Source of the DNA: UMGS882 sp045598975
GTDB lineage: Bacteria; Bacillota; Clostridia; Oscillospirales; CAG-382
Direction: 5' to 3'
DNA length: 27,284 nucleotides
Assembly: GCA_045598975.1 (NCBI GenBank)
Contig: JAZRVE010000005.1
Location: forward strand, 1 to 27,284
Below are positions 23,739 to 27,284 of the stretch, piece by piece; within the stretch, counting starts at the first letter, position 1; each line of letters starts with the position of its first letter. Both the position numbers and the translations under genes were made by a program. Under the pieces are notes generated by a model. That model worked only from the letters and a program-made list of their open reading frames with translations, searched no databases and had not been told where the DNA came from.

Positions 23739-24905
23739 ATGTATAACGTAAAACTGCTCAACAAGATCGCGCCTTGCGGCACGAATCTGTTTGACGAAAA
23801 GAAATACACCGTCGGCGAGACCGTCGAGAACCCCGATGCCATCATGGTACGTTCCGCGGTCATGCACGACATGACGTTCGGCAAGGAATTGCTTGCCATT
23901 GCCCGTGCCGGAGCCGGCGTCAACAATATCCCGATCGACAAATGCTCGGAAGAAGGCATCGTCGTGTTCAACACGCCGGGTGCCAACGCCAACGCCGTCA
24001 AGGAACTGGCGCTGTGCGCACTGCTGCTCGCTTCCCGCGACATCGTGGGCGGCGTCAATTGGGCAAGCACGCTTGCCGGAACCGAAGACGTTGCCAAGGC
24101 TGTCGAAAAGGGCAAGAGCAAATTCGTCGGTCCCGAGCTTGCCGGCAAGTCGCTCGGTATCATCGGGCTCGGCGCCATCGGCGCACAGCTCGCCAACGTG
24201 GCAACGCATCTCGGCATGAAGGTGTACGGCTATGACCCGTATATCACGGTCGACGCGGCATGGCGGCTCTCCAAGGCGGTCATCCACGCGGACACCCTCG
24301 CCGCCATCTACGAAAACTGCGATTATATCTCCATCCATGTTCCCTCGACGCCGGATACCAAGGGCATGATCAACGACACCTCCATTTCCTGCATGAAGGA
24401 CGGTGTGCGTATCCTTAACCTCGCGAGAGCCGATCTTGTTGACGCTTCGTCCGTCAAGAAGGCACTTGCCGACGGCAAGGTCGCCCGCTACGTGACCGAT
24501 TTCCCGACCGAGGAAACGGTAGGCGTGGAGGGCATCGTCGCCATCCCGCACCTCGGCGCTTCGACGCCGGAGTCGGAGGACAACTGCGCTGTCATGGCGG
24601 CAAGACAGCTCATCGACTTTCTTGAAACCGGCAACATCAAAAACAGCGTCAATTTCCCGAGCGCATTCATTCCGCACACGGTGGGCTGCATGCGTCTGTG
24701 CGTGTTCCACAAGAACGTGCCGGCGATCATCTCGCAGATCTCCACCATCCTTTCGGATGCCAAGATCAACATTGCCAACATGATCAACTGCTCCAAAAAG
24801 GATAACGCCTACACGCTGATCGAGCTGGGCGGCGATCTGCCGGACGACGTATTCGGAAAGATCACGGCTCTCGACAACATTGTCCGTGTGCGCGTGATCA
24901 AATAA
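23739..24905 (+). CDS. serA: D-3-phosphoglycerate dehydrogenase with ACT domain
   Basis: NAD-dependent 2-hydroxyacid dehydrogenase: 3-phosphoglycerate to 3-phosphohydroxypyruvate, the committed step of serine synthesis. Seen: ARAGAGVNNIP, NTPGANANAVKELAL, the Rossmann motif GLGAIG (143-148), substrate/catalytic Arg in NLARADLVD (R230; most homologues have ARG.LVD) and catalytic His in PHLGASTPESE (H271). The last ~70 residues (CMRLCVFHKNVPAIISQIS to the end) form an ACT domain, typically serine-sensing. 388 aa, the short type lacking an ASB domain. ATG 23739 has GAAGGGA 9 nt upstream; the longer frame from 23691 overlaps serC and lacks an RBS. Serine feedback inhibition is likely but not shown. 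Confidence 0.96.
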   Translation: MYNVKLLNKIAPCGTNLFDEKKYTVGETVENPDAIMVRSAVMHDMTFGKELLAIARAGAGVNNIPIDKCSEEGIVVFNTPGANANAVKELALCALLLASRDIVGGVNWASTLAGTEDVAKAVEKGKSKFVGPELAGKSLGIIGLGAIGAQLANVATHLGMKVYGYDPYITVDAAWRLSKAVIHADTLAAIYENCDYISIHVPSTPDTKGMINDTSISCMKDGVRILNLARADLVDASSVKKALADGKVARYVTDFPTEETVGVEGIVAIPHLGASTPESEDNCAVMAARQLIDFLETGNIKNSVNFPSAFIPHTVGCMRLCVFHKNVPAIISQISTILSDAKINIANMINCSKKDNAYTLIELGGDLPDDVFGKITALDNIVRVRVIK

Positions 24906-24924
24906 GCGTTTCCACCGGGAAATC

Positions 24925-24942
24925 ACATGAGCATGCTCATGT
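24925..24942. promoter_or_regulatory. 18-bp perfect palindrome between serA and the DUF975 gene
   Basis: ACATGAGCATGCTCATGT is its own reverse complement. It lies 20 nt after the serA stop and 30 nt before the DUF975 ATG. There is no T-tract, so it is not a standard terminator; an operator or an RNA processing hairpin is possible. Confidence 0.5.
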
Positions 24943-24972
24943 ATTTCAATAAAAAAACAGGAGGCAACCACT

Positions 24973-25656
24973 ATGTTAGAAGCTTACAAACGCGCAGCAA
25001 AAGTACTCGCACAGAAACCCTTTCTCCTTTGGGGACTGTCTCTGCTTTCCGGCTTGATGATGGTCTTGGGCGTACTGCTCTCCTTCCCGCTTCTGATTGT
25101 CGGCGCCGCATTCGGCTACGTCATTGAAGCAGGCATGTCGAAAGTCTATCTTGACGGTTTACGCGGCAAGACGGTCAACTCCGATCAGTTGTTTGCCGGA
25201 TTCAAAGATTTCTGGCGTGTCCTCGGCGGCATGGCATGGGCTGAACTGTGGGTCCTGATCTGGGCTCTTATCCCCATTGCCGGCATCGTGATCGCCATCG
25301 TCAAGGCATATTCTTACCGTTTTGTCCCGTACATTCTCATGACGCGCCCGGATGTCAGCGCAACGCAGGCACTCCGTCTGTCCATGAAGATGACGGACGG
25401 CAAGAAGGGACAGATGTTCGGGGCTGACGTTGTCTTTTCGGTCGGCGCAAGCCTCGTTTTCTCCATTCTCACCGCACTTATGAAGATCCCGGTCGTCGGC
25501 GTTATCATCGGCATCATCACGCTTGTTCTTGCCATTGTTTATGCACTGTTCGGCGGCATTTTCGTCGGTCTGTATTCGGCACATTTCTATGATGTGGCGG
25601 AAGCGGAACTGGATGCCGGCAAGCTTGACGCGCCTGATTTCGGTGACGCCGAATAA
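24973..25656 (+). CDS. DUF975 family membrane protein
   Basis: 227 residues, four to six hydrophobic segments (about 17-53, 83-110, 150-170 and 175-208). The DUF975 signature is recognisable in YSYRFVPYILMTRPDVSATQALRLSMKMTDGKKGQMF, which here runs approximately residues 114-150. Function of the family is unknown; it is widespread in Firmicutes as an integral membrane protein. ATG with AGGAGG 8 nt upstream. It is 67 bp downstream of serA with no separate promoter visible, so it may be transcribed from the serC promoter. Ends in a strong terminator. Confidence 0.9.
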   Translation: MLEAYKRAAKVLAQKPFLLWGLSLLSGLMMVLGVLLSFPLLIVGAAFGYVIEAGMSKVYLDGLRGKTVNSDQLFAGFKDFWRVLGGMAWAELWVLIWALIPIAGIVIAIVKAYSYRFVPYILMTRPDVSATQALRLSMKMTDGKKGQMFGADVVFSVGASLVFSILTALMKIPVVGVIIGIITLVLAIVYALFGGIFVGLYSAHFYDVAEAELDAGKLDAPDFGDAE

Positions 25657-25673
25657 TTACCGCACGCTTTAAG

Positions 25674-25701
25674 AAAAGCCGCCCAAGTGGGCGGCTTTTT
25701 T
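25674..25701. terminator. Bidirectional terminator after the DUF975 gene
   Basis: 11-bp stem AAAAGCCGCCC / GGGCGGCTTTT (25674-25684 with 25689-25699), loop AAGT, T6 on the plus strand and T-rich on the minus strand. It is shared with the convergent coat gene. Confidence 0.92.
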
Positions 25702-25710
25702 AAGCAGGAA

Positions 25711-25956
25711 TCAGAATTGGGCGTATTTTTGCTTGGCGGCATCAATTTTCGGCTGTTCGGCGGCGGTAGTCGGATACCAGCCTTTCAGCGTCATTTTGCC
25801 GTAGATTTCATTCTGCATACAGAGTGTTTCGTTGAAGGTCTGCGCAAAAACACTGTGCACGTCCGGCGTTGCGGATTCGATAGCGCCGTGCATCATGAGG
25901 TCGCACGCGCTTTTGGTGTTGGTCAAAAGATTGTCCATGATCAGTTTGTCGTCCAT
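25711..25956 (-). CDS. CotF-like spore coat protein, C-terminal-half type
   Basis: 81 residues matching the Coat_F C-terminal region: MDDKLIMDNLLTNTKSACDL, ESATP..., LCMQNEIYGKMTLKGWYP (the G[WY]YP element) and the AEQPKIDAAKQKY tail. Predicted soluble and helical, about 9 kDa. ATG with AAAGGA 7 nt upstream. It lies 33 bp downstream of the 58-residue gene at 26166-25990, probably in the same transcript. In B. subtilis one CotF precursor gives two small coat polypeptides; here the two halves seem to be encoded separately. Role: structural spore coat component, inferred from similarity. Confidence 0.88.
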   Translation of the reverse strand: MDDKLIMDNLLTNTKSACDLMMHGAIESATPDVHSVFAQTFNETLCMQNEIYGKMTLKGWYPTTAAEQPKIDAAKQKYAQF

Positions 25957-25989
25957 AGGTTTTTCCTTTCTGCGTTGCGCGGCGTCTGT

Positions 25990-26166
25990 TCAGTTGAGCA
26001 GTCCGTACAGTTTGTCATAATTCTGCTTGTGGCGTGCCGAAAGCGTCTGCACAAAGCTTTTGAGCTCGGCGTCGGTCAGTTTGGACGCGGCGTCGCAGCA
26101 CACGTCCCACAACTGTTTTTCGTGCCCGAGGGCGTCCTCTACATACAGCAATTCTTTGGGTGACAT
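25990..26166 (-). CDS. Small CotF N-terminal-half-like spore coat protein
   Basis: 58 residues, one amphipathic helical hairpin: MSPKELLYVEDALGHEKQLW, then LTDAELKSFVQTLSARHKQNY. It resembles the N-terminal part of CotF (helix, 'D..L', helix ending in a Gln/Leu-rich segment) and the short proteins often found next to CotF genes in Clostridia. The frame extends to 26250 but the only sensible start is ATG 26166, preceded by AAAGGA at a rather long 12-nt distance. A sigma-G-like promoter lies at 26211-26239. It is the first gene of a two-gene coat unit. The assignment rests on short similarity and on its neighbour. Confidence 0.75.
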   Translation of the reverse strand: MSPKELLYVEDALGHEKQLWDVCCDAASKLTDAELKSFVQTLSARHKQNYDKLYGLLN

Positions 26167-26210
26167 GATGGGTACCGATCCTTTCTGTTTTTTTAAGAAG
26201 ATGCTGTTAT

Positions 26211-26239
26211 TAGTATGGCGCTGTTTTTTCACTTTATAC
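26211..26239 (-). promoter_or_regulatory. Putative sigma-G-type forespore promoter of the coat gene pair
   Basis: Minus strand GTATA (26239-26235), 17-bp spacer, CATACTA (26217-26211), agreeing with GHATR-17/18-CATNHTA at every specified position. The leader is about 40 nt. Its position between the tpiA hairpin and the coat genes is right; the motif is short, so chance is not excluded. Confidence 0.5.
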
Positions 26240-26251
26240 AGCAACGACACA

Positions 26252-26281
26252 TTGCCCCGCCGAGAAAACTCGGCGGGGCAA
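26252..26281 (-). terminator. Hairpin downstream of tpiA
   Basis: 13-bp perfect stem TTGCCCCGCCGAG / CTCGGCGGGGCAA (26252-26264 with 26269-26281), loop of 4. It lies 22 bp after the tpiA stop on the minus strand. The T-tract is poor, so it may be an mRNA-stabilising or weak termination structure. Confidence 0.7.
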
Positions 26282-26303
26282 CATTTATTATATTTGAGAT
26301 CAG

Positions 26304-27059
26304 TTACTGCGCCGCATCAATAATGATGCCGAAGTCGGGCGCTTTGAGGGAGGCGCCGCCGATAAGACCGCCGTCTACGTTCTTGCAGGCGAGCAGCTCG
26401 GCACAGTTCTTGGCGTTCATGCTGCCGCCGTACTGGATGATCTGCGCGTTGGCGGCTTTCTTGCCGTAAAGCCCGGCGATGATGCCGCGGATGATGCCGC
26501 ACGCTTCGTCTGCCTGCTCGACCGTCGCCGTCTTGCCGGTGCCGATCGCCCAGACGGGCTCGTAAGCGATGATGACGTTTTTGAGCTGTTCTGCAGGGAC
26601 GCCGAGCAGGTCGATCTTGGTCTGCTTGCCGAGGACTTCCGCCGTGATGCCCTGGTCGCGTTCCTTTTCCAGTTCGCCGACGCAGAGGATGACTTTCAGT
26701 CCGGCATCAAGCGCCGCCTTGACGCGCTGGTTGACCGTCTCGTCGGTCTCGCCGAAGTACTGGCGTCTTTCGCTGTGTCCGATGACGACGTACTTGACGC
26801 CGCAGTCAAGCAGCATTTCGGCGCTGATCTCGCCGGTGTAAGCGCCCTTGGGAGCGAAGTGGACGTTCTGCGCGCCGACCTTGATGCCGGAGCCCTTGAC
26901 GCCGTCCACGGCTGCCTGAATGTCCACGAACGGGACGCAGATGATGATGTCACAGCCCTTTTTGCCGGCGGCGACTTTTTTGAGCTCCTGTACAAAAGCT
27001 TTGGTTTCGGTCGGCGTGTTGTTCATTTTCCAGTTGCCGGCGATGACTTTCTTTCTCAT
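26304..27059 (-). CDS. tpiA: Triosephosphate isomerase
   Basis: Interconverts dihydroxyacetone phosphate and glyceraldehyde 3-phosphate in glycolysis; cytosolic homodimer. 251 residues, standard length. Active-site residues: K11 (AGNWKMN), H95 (IGHSERR) and E167 (AYEPVWAIGTGKTA), plus the phosphate loop IQYGGSMN and GLIGGASL near the C-terminus. It starts at ATG 27059 with a purine-rich AAGAAGAG upstream. It is 59 bp downstream of pgk, the usual Firmicutes pgk-tpiA order, and appears to be the last gene of the glycolytic operon here because a hairpin follows and then the coat genes. Confidence 0.98.
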   Translation of the reverse strand: MRKKVIAGNWKMNNTPTETKAFVQELKKVAAGKKGCDIIICVPFVDIQAAVDGVKGSGIKVGAQNVHFAPKGAYTGEISAEMLLDCGVKYVVIGHSERRQYFGETDETVNQRVKAALDAGLKVILCVGELEKERDQGITAEVLGKQTKIDLLGVPAEQLKNVIIAYEPVWAIGTGKTATVEQADEACGIIRGIIAGLYGKKAANAQIIQYGGSMNAKNCAELLACKNVDGGLIGGASLKAPDFGIIIDAAQ

Positions 27060-27118
27060 AGTGTTCTCTTCTTTCTACACGTAACGTGTGATAGCGTGAA
27101 TACGCGGTGTTTTACGTT

Positions 27119-27284
27119 TTACTTGTTGTTGAGGCAGGAGATACCGGGGAGATCCTTGCCTTCGAGGAATTCGAGGGAAGCGCCGCCGCCGGTGGAAATG
27201 TGCGTGATCTTGTCGGCGAAGCCGAGACGCTCGACGGCTTCGGCACTGTCACCGCCGCCGATGATGGAGATGGCGCCGCTGTCG
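27119..27284 (-). CDS. pgk: Phosphoglycerate kinase, C-terminal fragment (5' part off window)
   Basis: Only the last 55 codons are inside the window. Translating the minus strand gives IIGGGDSAEAVERLGFADK, then ITHISTGGGASLEFLEGK, then LPGISCLNN-K-stop. The GGGDS..A element and HISTGGGASLEFLEGK.LPG are invariant C-terminal motifs of PGK, which transfers a phosphate from 1,3-bisphosphoglycerate to ADP. Stop TAA at 27121-27119. It is followed by tpiA. The gene continues beyond the right edge; nothing suggests it is broken. Confidence 0.95.
   Translation of the reverse strand, partial: DSGAISIIGGGDSAEAVERLGFADKITHISTGGGASLEFLEGKDLPGISCLNNK

Noticed and set aside
23736..24971. Minus-strand ORF opposite serA
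   Set aside because: Same codon-register shadow effect; no family resemblance and no RBS.

Overview
The window looks like a chromosomal segment from a Gram-positive, endospore-forming member of the class Clostridia, probably an uncultured Oscillospirales-type gut or rumen lineage. The evidence is a germination protease (gpr), CotF-type spore coat genes, a DUF421/DUF4363 pair, an S-layer-homology (SLH) surface protein, strong AGGAGG-type ribosome binding sites and sigma-A promoters of the form TTGACA-17-TATAAT. The lineage below class level is inference. There are no tRNA or rRNA genes, no CRISPR array, no insertion sequence and no phage genes. The composition is GC-rich and C-ending codons dominate throughout.

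Layout. 1-1144 (minus): the 5' part of a secreted tyrosine phosphatase that runs off the left edge. 1445-3232 (plus): L-fucose isomerase. 3283-7709 (minus): a probable operon aldo/keto reductase > ecfT > truA > dnaX, sharing a bidirectional terminator with fucI. 7959-9656 (plus): a membrane-anchored protein with a degenerate LytM/M23 domain. 9739-10197 (minus): nrdR. 10348-10608 (plus): a small membrane protein. 10633-13245 (minus): DUF421 > DUF4363 > gpr > helical ferritin-like protein, which I read as a spore-related operon. 13443-15344 (plus): htpG. 15629-22414 (plus): a 2,261-residue modular SLH protein behind a perfect-consensus promoter. 22631-24905 (plus): serC-serA, behind a second perfect-consensus promoter, followed by a DUF975 membrane protein (24973-25656). 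25711-26166 (minus): two small genes that together correspond to the two halves of CotF. 26304-27284 (minus): tpiA and the 3' end of pgk.

Functional themes. Housekeeping: replication clamp loading, tRNA pseudouridylation, NrdR control of ribonucleotide reductase, Hsp90, lower glycolysis, serine synthesis and fucose catabolism. Sporulation: gpr, the CotF-like pair and probably DUF421/DUF4363, with two promoter-like sites resembling the forespore sigma-G consensus. Cell surface: the giant SLH protein, the LytM-like protein and the secreted phosphatase.

No clearly new defence or mobile system is visible. The most unusual items are the giant SLH protein with its internal ~340-residue duplication, the CotF gene split into two ORFs, the spore-type DUF421 operon with a palindrome inside a putative sigma-G promoter, the LytM domain that keeps its zinc ligands but has lost both catalytic histidines, and ATACG units repeated at helical spacing in several intergenic regions.
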